A stretch of 64,000 nucleotides of DNA from Trichopria drosophilae (taxonomy: Eukaryota > Arthropoda > Insecta > Hymenoptera > Diapriidae). The translations under genes and the position numbers were made by a program. The notes beneath the pieces were generated by a model. It saw nothing but the letters and a program-made list of their open reading frames with translations. It did no database searches and was not told the DNA's origin. Positions 1 through 10,330 of this stretch are shown piece by piece. Within the stretch, counting starts at the first letter, position 1. Each line of letters begins with the position of its first letter. The stretch spans positions 93,512,001-93,576,000 of the forward strand of contig CM059584.1 in assembly GCA_030407085.1 (NCBI GenBank), written 5' to 3'.

Positions 1-1552
1 ATTGATTTTCTGTGGATGTTGTGTTTGGGATTTTCGTCTGACCAATATCGCATATTGTATTTATTAACTTCTCCACTCAATTGAAACGTAGCTTCATCGG
101 AGAAGCATATCCTGAACTTAAAAGAAAGAAAAAAATGTCGAAAATCGCTGAAACACGTGGTACAATAGCAAGGACAAAATGTAAAAAAAATCAGAAATCT
201 GCCATTGATAGTCCCAAACCCGTGTTAAAGAGGAGGGTGCTAAGAATTTTGTGTGCTATGTTGGATCCGAATATTGGGTTCTGAGATTAAAGATTTCAAA
301 CCACGAATACTTCCGCGACAAGTGGACGCAACGGCATCTATGCCTAGTGTTTTGAATTCGACTCGAAATGAGCCCCCACTCGATCGATGTTGCGATTTAA
401 GATATTCATCCCCCCTCGTGCCCCACGCCACCCTTGGGCAGGTGGAGGGGGGTGGGGCGCAGAAAAAATAGATTTTTTGAAAAATCGTTTCACGTGCTTC
501 AGCGATTTTAGAAATATCTTTTCTTTGGAAAGTTACAGGACCGTTTCCATACTCCAGAACGGCAGCTTTTCGGGTCCGATGGTTACCGGCGACGCCCTCT
601 CGGGTTCTTGTAGGACCTCGTTAATGGCCTTCATACGAAGCCGTCTCTCGCCCATGGTCCGTAATGGTCAAGCTTGACGCGACCATCAGCAACCACAAAA
701 TCAGATCAACTGATCGAGTCAAATCGAGTCGTCTTGAACCAAGCCGTAAAATTCGTGAATTCGTCCCAGGCGGCGTACAAAAATAGTATGTAGCCGATAC
801 GAATTTCATGTGACTGAGTGGGGGCCCTTCGTTATGCTACACTCGGGTGATTTCGGCACGAAGTTGCTACGATCATAGACGCGCCTTCGTAACTTCTTCC
901 GTGCCGAGACTTTAATACGACGAACCTACCCAACAGCGGACGATTCCGATAGAGCGAACACATGATTATCGTGGCGCTGCCGGCGATACGTCTGACGCTC
1001 CGATAGGTACCTACGATTATAGCGTCTATGCTCTTTCAGTGCAGGAAGGACCGATAGGTTACACGACAATGACGACAAAATCGGAAAACGGGGTTGTTTT
1101 TGGCCTTGATTATAGATGAAAAATCACTTTAAAACGAAATCGTAGCTGCTCCTGTTCAGTAGATAATGGCATTTTACATATTTCGGAACAGTTTTTGTGA
1201 AATTCTAAAAGCGTGAATCTTGACCGCTAAAATGTCGGCATTTATAAAATTCTTTATATTTCTTATTGTTTATAATCTATAGACATATGCTGTTGGTTAT
1301 TTACATAAATAAACAAAAAAGTAAACAACTAATAAAATGCTTGGTGCTCTTTCTTTTAAATTTTCGTATCATGCATAGCGATTTTTAACGATATTACCAC
1401 AGTGTACGTAATTTATGTTCGAATCTACATTAGACCAACACTAAATTTGTTGATAATTCACAATAGTTCATAACACACGTACCAGAGACCTCGGCGACTT
1501 AGCAAATTTCGCACTATTTACCTTTCGCTGACCTGCGTAAATACGAGGGTAT
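1..1552. other. Unassigned sequence left of the LTR
   Basis: I recognise no gene here. Short open frames exist (for example 81-284, a lysine-rich peptide), but none carries a motif I can name. A GC-rich tract near 405-465 can fold on itself, and an imperfect inverted repeat lies at 854-906. The sequence from about 1030 to 1500 is plain AT-rich DNA. Confidence 0.5.
854..906. repeat. Short imperfect inverted repeat
   Basis: CGGCACGAAGTTGCTACGA is followed after a short loop by TTCGTAACTTCTTCCGTGCCG, its near reverse complement. It could be a hairpin inside an unrecognised element. No coding sequence overlaps it convincingly. Confidence 0.5.
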
Positions 1553-2331
1553 TGTAACTTAGGGATAAACGGCCGTTGGAGACAGTGGGAAATGATACCT
1601 TCCCTATAATACGGTCCCGCGCATAGTGCATTATTTTGACCAAACAATCGGTGCAATCCGGGTGACCTCGATCCCCGACAAATAGATATCACGAGAGATT
1701 ACATCTTGCTGGTAGTGTGACAACGCACGTAGCGAGTTATTTTGACCGGACTTCCGTCACAGTCCTGGTGACATCCAGCTACGCACGTCATCGGCGTACC
1801 AGGAGATTGCATCTTCCTGTTAGTGTGACCACGTACGCAGCGAGTTATTTTGACCGGACTTCCGACGCAGGCCTGGTGACATCAAGCTACATATCATCGA
1901 CGTACCTGGAGATTACATTTTACTGGCAGTGTAACCACGCGCGCAGCGAGTTATTTTGACCGGACTTCCGACCGAGTCCTGGTGATATCAAGCTATACAT
2001 CATCGACGAACCAGGAGGTTACATTTTCCTGACAGTGCGACCACGCGCACGGCGAGTTATTGTGACCGGACTCCCGACGCAGTCCTGGTGACACCGATCT
2101 ATGAATCACAGATGCACGGAAAGGTGATATCTTCCCGCCAACGCAGTAGAAGCTGCCGAGACCCTTTAGGAACATTGAATCTCCAACGACTGGGTTGTAA
2201 TCAAGGATTATTTCGACTCCAATTAAATCTAATAGTAATAAAATACGACCACCCTGTACTCTGCTTTTATTATGCAATAAATCTTTATTATCACGACAGG
2301 ATTGAGTTACTAGCCTGCAGAATTCCTTACA
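1553..2331 (+). mobile_element. 5' LTR of a Gypsy-type retrotransposon
   Basis: The segment starts TGTAAC and ends CCTTACA, giving the short inverted TGTAA...TTACA ends usual for LTRs. Two bases later comes a TGG-starting primer-binding site and then a gag-like ORF. AATAAA signals lie near 2238 and 2274, as expected near R/U5. The inner part is a tandem array. The 3' boundary is well supported by the primer site. The 5' boundary is inferred only from the terminal palindrome, because no second LTR is present for comparison. Confidence 0.65.
1695..2120 (+). repeat. Tandem array of about four 106-108-bp units inside the LTR
   Basis: Units start at about 1695, 1803, 1909 and 2015. Each contains a GAGATTACAT-like start, a GCGAGTTATTTTGACCGGA core and a CCTGGTGACATC segment. 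A more diverged unit precedes them (about 1590-1694, with TTATTTTGACCAAAC), and a partial one follows (to about 2160). Their position upstream of the polyadenylation signals suggests repeats in U3, where other LTRs carry enhancers. That role is inferred from position only. Confidence 0.85.
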
Positions 2332-2333
2332 TT

Positions 2334-2350
2334 TGGTGCCCAACGTGAGG
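2334..2350 (+). promoter_or_regulatory. Retrotransposon primer-binding site
   Basis: TGGTGCCCAACGTGAGG begins with TGG, complementary to a tRNA CCA end, and lies two bases after the LTR. The sequence closely resembles primer-binding sites of many LTR elements. It fixes the LTR's 3' end and the element's plus-strand orientation. Confidence 0.8.
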
Positions 2351-2380
2351 CCTTAAAGAGGAAAAACTTTAAGGTTCAAT

Positions 2381-2643
2381 ATGGTCAAAATAACGTGGGT
2401 AAATTCCCTCAAAAAGGAAGAAGTTCAAGAATATCTGGCGGAATTTAACGTACAAAATAACGAGTTATTGGAGGAGGTACGCAAACGGTTGATTTCATTT
2501 ATCCAACAATATCCGGAACGAAGCCAAGTGGAGAGCCGATTACAGGAATTAGCGCAACAGCATGAATCGTCAAAAGTCCCTACTTGCGTGATGATCAGTC
2601 CGGGGGAACCCTGACATCTCCGCAATCACAAGAGTTGGAGAAT
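2381..2643 (+). pseudogene. Gypsy gag N-terminal fragment
   Basis: An ATG 31 bp after the primer-binding site opens a 77-codon frame, MVKITWVNSLKKEEVQEYL and onward, charged and helix-forming. It looks like the N-terminus of Gypsy-group Gag, which would assemble the retrotransposon particle. The frame stops at 2612-2614. A +1 frame (…QSGGTLTSPQSQELENR) stays open to about 2643, so a frameshift is likely. There the sequence changes abruptly to an oppositely oriented transposon relic. The rest of gag, all of pol and the 3' LTR are absent, so the element is dead. Confidence 0.65.
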
Positions 2644-3960
2644 CGAGGAGATGATGGTCTAGGATTTTTCCACACAATAGTTGCTTCGTCCGTTTCGTGA
2701 TTATTGTGTATTAATTGCAAAGGTACCAGAGAAGCATAAAAAATGCTTTCATCAGATTTTCCATCCTCAGTAAAGGACCCCGCACAAAACATATGAAAAA
2801 TAGATCCCAGTCAATTTGGCTGAAATTTGAATATGATGTAGATAAAATGGTCCTGGTCAAAAGTTCTCATAGGCTGAAAGACCAATGATGGCTAGTTTCC
2901 GAGATATTCGAATCGAAAGAATAGAATAATGGGTAATTAATTAGGTTTATACATTTGATAAGGCTTTAATTTTTGACCGATTTATAAATTTTATAAAGTC
3001 TTTCAGCCTATGAGAACATTTGATCAGGACCATTTTATCTACATCATATTCACATTTCAGCCAAATCGACTGGGATCTATTTTCCATATGTTTTGCGCGG
3101 GGTCCTTTGTGTTTATAAACACTTTGACCGCTGCGTTCATCACATCCCCATTTACAGTGAAGTACTAATTTTTGCAGAATTTCCGGATTTAGAGTATCGA
3201 TGATATCAGCCTGAAGTTGTGTAATTCTATATGTGGTATGATAAAGTAAAGCCTGTAGTTTAATTTGTGAGCACGACTCACCAACAGTTGTGTACAGAAC
3301 TGATGGATAACAAAGATTGTTTGCTTTTTACTTCATGGTGTGATGGGTATAATTTGCATTTATGTGCTCTAGCTGCATTTCTTAATAGTTGATAAGAGCG
3401 TTTTGATTCGCCTTTCTCGTTGTTAAAGAAAGTACTTCGTCTGGGGTTAAAGGTACTTCATTTTATGAACGAACGGCAGATATATATTTTGAGGCTCTTG
3501 TTCGGCTTGTTGACGTGGCATCTTTAAGAACTTCAGCAGCATACGCCAATTCTTCTGCAAATAAAGTAGAACGTACTTCTTGAGTCTTTCGCCTCTGTGA
3601 TCTATCGCTGGATGAAGCAAAAGATTGCGAAGGTCGCCCACATGTTCCTTTTTTTGTCATTCCTCACAATCTTCTCAGATATTGATGTTGTACATTCAGT
3701 TTTGGATAATTTTGGAGATTGTTCGGTGCCCTTCAACCATTCTTGATTTTTTTTTCAGAAACTATTCTTGACCTCTATGTGCTGCTCTCCATCTTGATCT
3801 AAAATTTGCAAATATCAGTCCTAATGACTTTTCATCCTTGTCTACTTGTATCACATGTTGGTTTTTTTTTTAAATTGCATCTTTCAAAACGTCAATGACG
3901 AATTTCTGTTCATTTTTTAAACTGTCTTTGAACATAAAGAAAACATCTTTTCTTGAGAAT
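2641..3960 (-). pseudogene. Transposon-encoded protein relic (possibly Transib/RAG1-like family)
   Basis: Read from 3960 down, the minus strand gives broken but ordered pieces of a protein I know as widespread in insect and hydra genomes. In order: a region ending SRWRAAHRGQE; GRPSQSFASSSDRSQRRKTQ (about 3640-3590); SRTRASKY; ESCSQIKLQALLYHTTYRI (about 3280); CKWGC (about 3160-3140); then SIFYASLVPLQL and IVWKNPRPSSPRF (about 2760-2650). Several stops and frameshifts show it is inactive. A 337-bp inverted-repeat insertion separates the CKWGC block from the SIFYASLVPLQL block. The family is recognised with fair confidence; its assignment to Transib/RAG1-like elements is tentative. The low-coordinate end abuts the gag fragment abruptly. 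Confidence 0.6.
2772..3108. mobile_element. Foldback/MITE-like insertion with ~110-bp inverted arms
   Basis: Arms 2772-2881 and 2998-3108 are near-perfect reverse complements, beginning AAAGGACCCCGCACAAAACA and ending in its complement GCGGGGTCCTTT. About 116 bp separate them. The element sits inside the minus-strand transposon relic at 2641-3960, between two conserved blocks that are contiguous in the intact family, so it arrived later. No clear target duplication is visible. Confidence 0.8.
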
Positions 3961-4804
3961 TCCAAATTCGAAGATTTGGAAGACTCTGTAAAATACCAAT
4001 ATAAACATATACACAATTGAATGACATTATTCAGAAATTATTATTTTTTTGAAAAATCGATTTGGTCCTTTTTAATTATCACTTGTATTCCTAATGTATC
4101 AGCTGACGAACGTAGAAGCCCGTTAAGATAGGGTAGTAAGTTACATTAAGAAATGTAAATTCAAAATTACTGTATCGATTTTTCAAAATTCGATTTCCGT
4201 ACAAGTGATTCTAATTACTGTAGAAATTATTAATTAAAATGTTTAGTGTAGATTACTGCTTTATCGTGTTGTGACTTAAGACCCACCTTAAGACGGTTCT
4301 AAGGTCGTCAGCCGATAAAGTAGGAATTTCACCAGAGGGGGTTTTAAAGTCGCCAGCTGATAAAATAGGAATTTTCACCAAAAATTATAAATTAAAACTA
4401 ACTGAACAAATTATTTCAAAAGTTAGCTTCCTACAAGTAATTCTAATAACTTTATATGATACATAAGAAGTTAATAAAAAATTGCCGTGTATTTTCGAGA
4501 GATGATTTTTACTTCTTACCGTAAATACTTGTAAATTCTAAATTAATTTGGTATCCTGGTAGGTCAGAAACCCGGTTTAAAACCAATTTAATTTTGTTAA
4601 TTTACAAACAAACGCCTATCATAATAATTTAATTTTATATTATTGGTAAATTTTAATTTAATTTCTTTTATATTTTTCTGAAGAAGATATAAATCGATTA
4701 CAACTACTTGTACGGAAGCCGAATGTTGGAAACGAATAGTGCTTTTATTCTTACCATAGTGGATCTAGTATTATTGAAAAGGACATGTTCTAGGGTGAAT
4801 TCAA
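3961..4804. other. AT-rich sequence with short dispersed repeat units
   Basis: No gene recognised. Two adjacent units, about 4303-4334 and 4346-4380, share the pattern GTCGTCAGCCGATAAAGTAGGAATTT. Diverged relatives occur near 4090-4130, near 14200-14260 and near 15390-15430. They may be remnants of an old satellite or element end. Confidence 0.45.
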
Positions 4805-5650
4805 CAATGAATTGAGTCAAAATTTATGAACTGGTCCATATTTCACCCACATTCATGAATATTAACAATTGATCTATATTCATACAGTATTAGACATTAG
4901 AATTAAAATACAAGAAATTTTAAAAATTGATTAAAATAAAAAAGTTATGAACAATTTAAGTTTTATTTAAAATTTCTTTTTTAAATTTGCAGTTTTAAAA
5001 GATTATTATATTATAAACGATGTCTAATATCGGGATTTTGTTAAAAAATCTCTGCAGTTTTAAATACTATATAATGGTTTTAAAAACTACATTCTTTAAT
5101 GCATAATTCGACATTTTTTATTAACAAATATAGTTATTTTATTGTTCCAAATCGCAAAATAAATTTTTTCGTTTATATTACTATTCCGTATACATTCAAG
5201 ATGAAATACGAAACAAAAAATCAGTATTCTTCAATGTTAAGTATGTAATAGATAGTTTTTCTCGCGCGCTACACGTCATGAAACTGTGTTCTGCCCGCGC
5301 CGCGTCGCACAAAAGTCGGAAATTAAAAAAAGCTGACCAAGCCTACTTTTAACATTTTTTATTTCTTATGCATATATTACATATATGTGGCGAAATGACT
5401 TATTAAACGCAATTATTAACAAAAATTATTTCGCAGCTGTGGAACCCATTAAATTTGATAGAAAAACAACGAAAATTCATTACTAACGATCATTAATCTA
5501 AATGTACTTAACTAGAAAATATTCATGTAACGATTTTTTTGTAGACTCTGTAAGTATTAAGCATGTCAAATTTATACACATAAAAAAATAAATATGAAAA
5601 GAAGTTAAAGAAAGAATTAAATGTATAAAGTATAAAATGTAAAATTATAT
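4805..5650 (+). repeat. Dispersed repeat A, uninterrupted copy
   Basis: This ~845-bp segment is matched in reverse complement by pieces at 13915-13563, 12619-12438 and 8970-8645. It runs from near GTCAAAATTTATGAACTGG, through a CpG-rich stretch (about 5260-5310, GCGCGCTACACGTCATG), to TTCTTTAACTTC-complement sequence near 5610. It has no coding potential I can see. Its value is as a pre-insertion reference for the interrupted copy. Confidence 0.75.
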
Positions 5651-5660
5651 ATATTTATTA

Positions 5661-5927
5661 CAGTAGAACCTACGTCTAGTGAAACCCATCTTTAGTGGAG
5701 CGTTCGAATCTATGACTAGTGGAGTTGAAGCTCTCCCTCCTACTTACACCTCTTCACAGTGCGAATCATATGTATTTGTGTGCTGTATAGGTGCACCTTG
5801 CCTTTAAAAGCCGGCAAAGGAGTCGTAGGCTTGGAGAGGGTAAAATTCTTCCACTCGTTTGTCCACTGTACATGGGTAACAACAAACTTGCCTGTCGCAA
5901 CGTCTCCACTATACGTAGGTTCTAATG
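5661..5927. mobile_element. Pogo-like MITE (267 bp)
   Basis: Terminal inverted repeats CAGTAGAACCTACGTCTAGTG and CACTATACGTAGGTTCTAATG are flanked by TA on both sides. The CAGTRGAACCT end is typical of pogo/Tigger-type elements of the Tc1/mariner superfamily. It is non-autonomous, because no transposase frame fits inside. It lies 10 bp beyond the end of repeat A. Confidence 0.75.
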
Positions 5928-6997
5928 TATATATAGTAAATTTCGTTTCCATATTCATAAATACGAGTCATATATATATCTCTTTCGTGAGGGTGAGTGA
6001 TTCAAGATATTTCCCATGATACATTTCATATAATAATAGCATAAAATATAAGACAGTATGTTTAATAAGAGGAACACTATACTTTAAAGTCGGTTTTATA
6101 TCATTTAAACATACAAAAAGTTCCAAATCCGTTAAATACAGCTGCTATAGTAGTGTTATAACTTTTTTAAGTCATTGAATGAAGACCTGACAATTTTTTA
6201 CAGCTTCCCTACTACCTAAATAATACAGGAATACACAGTATTTATGCGTGCCGATAAACAAGAAACAATAAGAATACACTAAACAATGAAAAATGATTTT
6301 ATCGAAAATACAACCTTTATAACTATTTGTGCTATAATTTTTTAAAGTTTTGATTTAGCTAAAATACCGAAGGCTGGTCTTATTCTACACATAAAACTCT
6401 ACAAAATGGCGCTTAGTATTTGACCGTGCTCTTTCAGGAAAAGTTTTTATAACACTTTGAATTTTCGATATAAAGCGCCACTCTTATAAAAAAATTACCT
6501 TTCGATCTAGCACACTTTGCTATGTACTTAAAATGTTTCGCGAACCATTTTTCCTGGTAATTTACATCTCAAACGATATGTAAGCAATTTTCCCATGCTG
6601 ATATTCCTATTTAAGAATTTAAACAGTGATGTTGACTTTTAAGTTTTTACCAGTGATTTTATTTTTTAGGTTTATAATAGTGCTTTATTCACATTAAATC
6701 GCCTTCACGTAATTTAATGTCAATCATTTCACGAAATATTGTATATTAAAGGTAGGGGTGGAAATAACAGTAAATATAAATATAAATATAAATACAAACT
6801 GGAAATACAAGCAGCAAATATTTTCCTTGTTAATGATTCGTTGTTCAATGAACTTCCATCTTCTGTTTATTATACATTCCTATGCTGTTAATTGTGGGCA
6901 CGAGTCTCGCGATCTGATATAATGGTTTTGTTGAATTATAAATTTATTAGTAAGTCTTTTTATTAAAAATTAATTTTGATCTTCATTAAAAATTATA
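5928..6997. other. Unassigned AT-rich sequence
   Basis: No gene or named repeat recognised. A short (AATATA)-type microsatellite occurs at about 6772-6797. Confidence 0.5.
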
Positions 6998-7262
6998 CAG
7001 TAGAGTCCCGGTATAATTGAGTCTAGCTATATTTACGTCCCAGCATATTTTCTCGGTTCCGTTTCGTTATATTTAAGAGTGGCCGTCCTCTTTTTTCCCC
7101 ACCTTGCGGGCTGGGGCCTTCAGAAGTGACAGCTATGATGTCACAAATATATCGCAACTGTGGAGAGTGGGAGAAGCGACGATCTCCTTCTTTTGGTAAA
7201 TATAACGAGACGGGAGGGGAAGGCGAGGGACCGAGCAGGGTAAATATACCGGGAATCTATTA
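6998..7262. mobile_element. Second pogo-like MITE (265 bp)
   Basis: The left end CAGTAGAGTCCCGGTATA pairs with the right end TATACCGGGAATCTATTA, with TA on both flanks (6996-6997 and 7263-7264). The internal sequence is unrelated to the 5661-5927 MITE, so this is a separate subfamily. The open frame at 7126-7431 crosses its edge and is not a gene. Confidence 0.75.
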
Positions 7263-7426
7263 TACGCTTACACTGATAAGGGGAACCTATAGTCAGGGTT
7301 CTAGATCATTGGCTGAAAATTTGGATATGGATTCTACGATAAAAATAGAAATATGCGTGACTGAGCGTTTAATACAATATTTGATTTTGTTGAAGCACCA
7401 TTTTAACTTTTTTTGCAAAGAAGCTT

Positions 7427-8261
7427 TGTAACGAAAAATTAATTTTCTAAACGAGAGTTTATCTACGGAATTTTAACCACCGGACCACCGCGATTAACCG
7501 ATCGTTGGAAGACGAAAAACCTTCGGCGAATCTTAAAATTTACGTTCACCGACTAACTCCTCCGTCGGCGAGAAAGGACGGGTCTCGTTATAAATAAACT
7601 AGTCGGAATTAATAACCAACAAAACCGGTTTATTACCAAAATAAAACTCAACGGTTCACAAATGATATAAATCCGGCCACGATATCCGGTACAAAATCAA
7701 AACGCAATTCCGGCCGTTACAAAATGGAATCGCAGGAATATTTTAAGGTCGAACCGAGCGAGAGGGAAAGAGAGAGGACCATAGGGACACTTGCCCAAAT
7801 TACGGCCGAGCCGGTACTTACAAATCTTCCGATACACTGCCGGTCCTCCTCTATTTTACCGCCGAGTTGTCCACCAAGTCCTGGTTACAGGACACTCGTA
7901 CACTGGACACAATAATCCACAGTGTCGCTGTAGAACACCCGAAAAGTGACACGAACTCGCGTTATGCAAAACGCACGCACGGAAAAGTGCCGAGATTCGG
8001 AGATCGATGCGATCCTGCATCGATCAACGACAAGGCAAATCTAATAGAGTTCGGAGACATACCGTGTTCCTCGCGGCCCTTCGTGTACCATCGCGAAACC
8101 CACGAACGCGGGCTCTCTCACTCTCTCTCTCTGTTTGTTTCTTGCACCTGCAAGAACAATACATTTAACTTACATACTAAATACTTATAATTATTCGGTA
8201 TTAACCAATGAAGACGGTTCGCCGTAACGAGAGATTCCGGCACCCCGGTGCTCTCGTTACA
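7427..8261. mobile_element. Solo LTR (835 bp) with 4-bp target duplication
   Basis: The segment begins TGTAACGA and ends TCGTTACA, perfect inverted ends of TG...CA type. It is flanked by GCTT at 7423-7426 and again at 8262-8265. There is no second LTR or internal coding region, as expected after LTR-LTR recombination. A 4-bp duplication fits Gypsy-type integrases. Orientation is uncertain: TATA-like and AATAAA-like motifs occur on both strands near 7590-7660. Small open frames inside are not genes. Confidence 0.8.
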
Positions 8262-8644
8262 GCTTCCACAAAAATGAGTGGCGCAGAATTTTTCTTACGT
8301 TTTATAGGTGTAAAAACATTGTCGCGTTATGCGTGAAGTTTCATAGGAGGACCTTCGGTGATCGTCACTTGCTTTTCTAGTTCGTCGCGATCTTGGATTT
8401 CGGCGATGAGTCCGCGTGGAAGAGAAGGAGTCCGCTCGGGACAACGGTCCGAGGATTCGGTAAATTTCGTTCCTTTTCGATTTCGTTCCAACCTCGGTGA
8501 GACGAACTTCGCGCGGTATTAAAATACAAGCTTTCTTCGGGTTTATTTGTAATGAGAAAACGTGTGGAAAAATAAATAGTAATATTGTGAAAGACGCAGT
8601 AAATACCAGGAAATAACATAAACTTTTTTACCAATTAAACAAAA
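8262..8644. other. Unassigned sequence
   Basis: Between the solo LTR and repeat A. It is moderately GC-rich around 8360-8510, with no gene recognised. Confidence 0.4.
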
Positions 8645-8970
8645 AAATTTTAAAAACAATTTTTACTTTACACGTATAATTCATTCTATAACTTCTTTTC
8701 ATAATTATTTTTATATGTGTATAAATTTCACAAATTAACAGTTACAGAATTTACAAAAAAATCGTTGCATGAATATTTTCTAGTTAAGTACATTTAGACT
8801 AATGATCGTTAGTAAGAATTTTCGTTCAAAATTGTCGTTGTTTTTCTGTCACATTTGATGGGTTCCACAGCAGCAAAATAATTTGTTGTAATAAGTCATA
8901 TCGCCACATATATGTAATTGATTCATGATTGTATTGCATAAAAAATAAAAAATTTTAAAAGTATGCTTGT
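8645..8970 (-). repeat. Repeat A, interrupted copy, first piece
   Basis: The reverse complement of about 5650-5330, including the recognisable AAATCGTTRCATGAATATTT and GGGTTCCACAGC stretches. It stops where the long-inverted-repeat element begins at 8971. The copy resumes at 12438. Confidence 0.75.
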
Positions 8971-9942
8971 CGTGACGAATCTACATTATATTATAATGTG
9001 CCGTATATAGTTTTTTTACGGATTTTTCCCGTAGCAACGATTGGTCGGGTTATTTTTTGGCTAAAAGTATTTCTTAATGGTTTAAACGAGAAAAAAACGA
9101 CATAAAACAACATAAAACGAGAAAAAAACGACATAAAACAAATTTGAATTCGATTTATTGTGTTAATATGTAGGAAGAAAATAAGCGTGGTCTGATCTGC
9201 GACTATTTGCAACACTCTTAGATATCGACAGAAATGTAAAGGTGATCCTATATAGGCTTGGTAGTACATTATGATATCGATGCAGAAGTTTTGACGGAAT
9301 ATGTGATGTCTGCCAACAGGAGTCACATCCACATTCTCTGAGAAAACTTTTCCACACGTATATCAAACAATAGCTTATATAACGGGTGAGAAAGAAAAAC
9401 GCGAACTAGCGGATTTTACTTCTTAGTTATGCGAAGATCAGTCTAGTTTTGGTTTCTGCGGGTATGTATACATACCTTTACTGCATTATACATGGCCTCT
9501 CTTTCATTATAAAATATATAAGTACACATTATATATTCGGAAAAAAGAACTGTAATAGGTAATAATAATAATATAATAATAACAATAATTCGAAAATTTT
9601 TCAATACAATAATATCACCTTTATTTCATACAATTGCTGTCTGTTAATTAGAAAATTCCAAAGTGACCAAAAACAATGGAAAGTTTAATGTCATGTTTTT
9701 AATTATACAAGGCATTTCATAAAATTCTTTTAAAGGGGATTATTTTTATATGTTGGACGCTGTCATGGGAAGATCTCAAACATAAAATAGTACATTACTC
9801 GCTTCGCTCGGGTGACAAACTGCGCTCGTGTGGGAAATATCTACTTTGCGCACTCGTATCGTATACTATTTATCCTATTAAGTGCGCAAAGTTCGACACC
9901 TATATACAACATTTAAAGTGGCGGTACATGGGCGGTGGAGAA

Positions 9943-9971
9943 GGGGGGGGTTCGGGGGGCATAGCCCCCCG
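9943..9971. repeat. G-run and GC hairpin
   Basis: Eight Gs are followed by TTC and the perfect stem CGGGGGGCATAGCCCCCCG. A closely related G-run plus GGGGGCGCAGCCCCCC hairpin occurs at 19721-19762. It stands out sharply from the AT-rich surroundings. Confidence 0.8.
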
Positions 9972-10270
9972 ACCGAAAACAGTATTTGTAAATGCTTTTG
10001 TAATAAATAGACTAAATTTATAAATATCTATGTAATACATTATTTATTATCGTTATTACTGTTAATTGTTATTAATATTTTATATAAATTTTAATGAATT
10101 TAAATATTCATTCGCATTTGCGTTTTCGGGTACATTTTCAATTACATTACTATTTTAGATAGAATTAATCTATACCAATCGTTTTCCGTACTGAAGAACT
10201 GCGATTCAAAAGTAAAACAAATGAAAGTTTTGACAGGTCTGTTCTACATGTCTGTATACCTATAGCGCTA

Positions 10271-10330
10271 CTTTACCGCACGCAAAACTTCATTACCGCA
10301 CGCAAATTTTCTTTACCGCACGCTAAATTA
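10271..10330 (+). repeat. Three 20-bp tandem units
   Basis: CTTTACCGCACGCAAAACTT is repeated three times with few changes (10271, 10291, 10311). It lies inside the inner TIR unit. Confidence 0.85.

Noticed and set aside
81..284. Lysine-rich 67-codon open frame
   Set aside because: No recognisable domain and no splice or conservation evidence; length is within chance expectation for this composition.
1695..2120. CRISPR-like array
   Set aside because: The units are contiguous 106-108-bp tandem repeats without unique spacers, in a eukaryotic LTR.
9163..9366. Same 67-residue frame here and at 12049-12252
   Set aside because: The two are the inverted arms of the long-TIR element, so duplication explains the match; there is no known domain.
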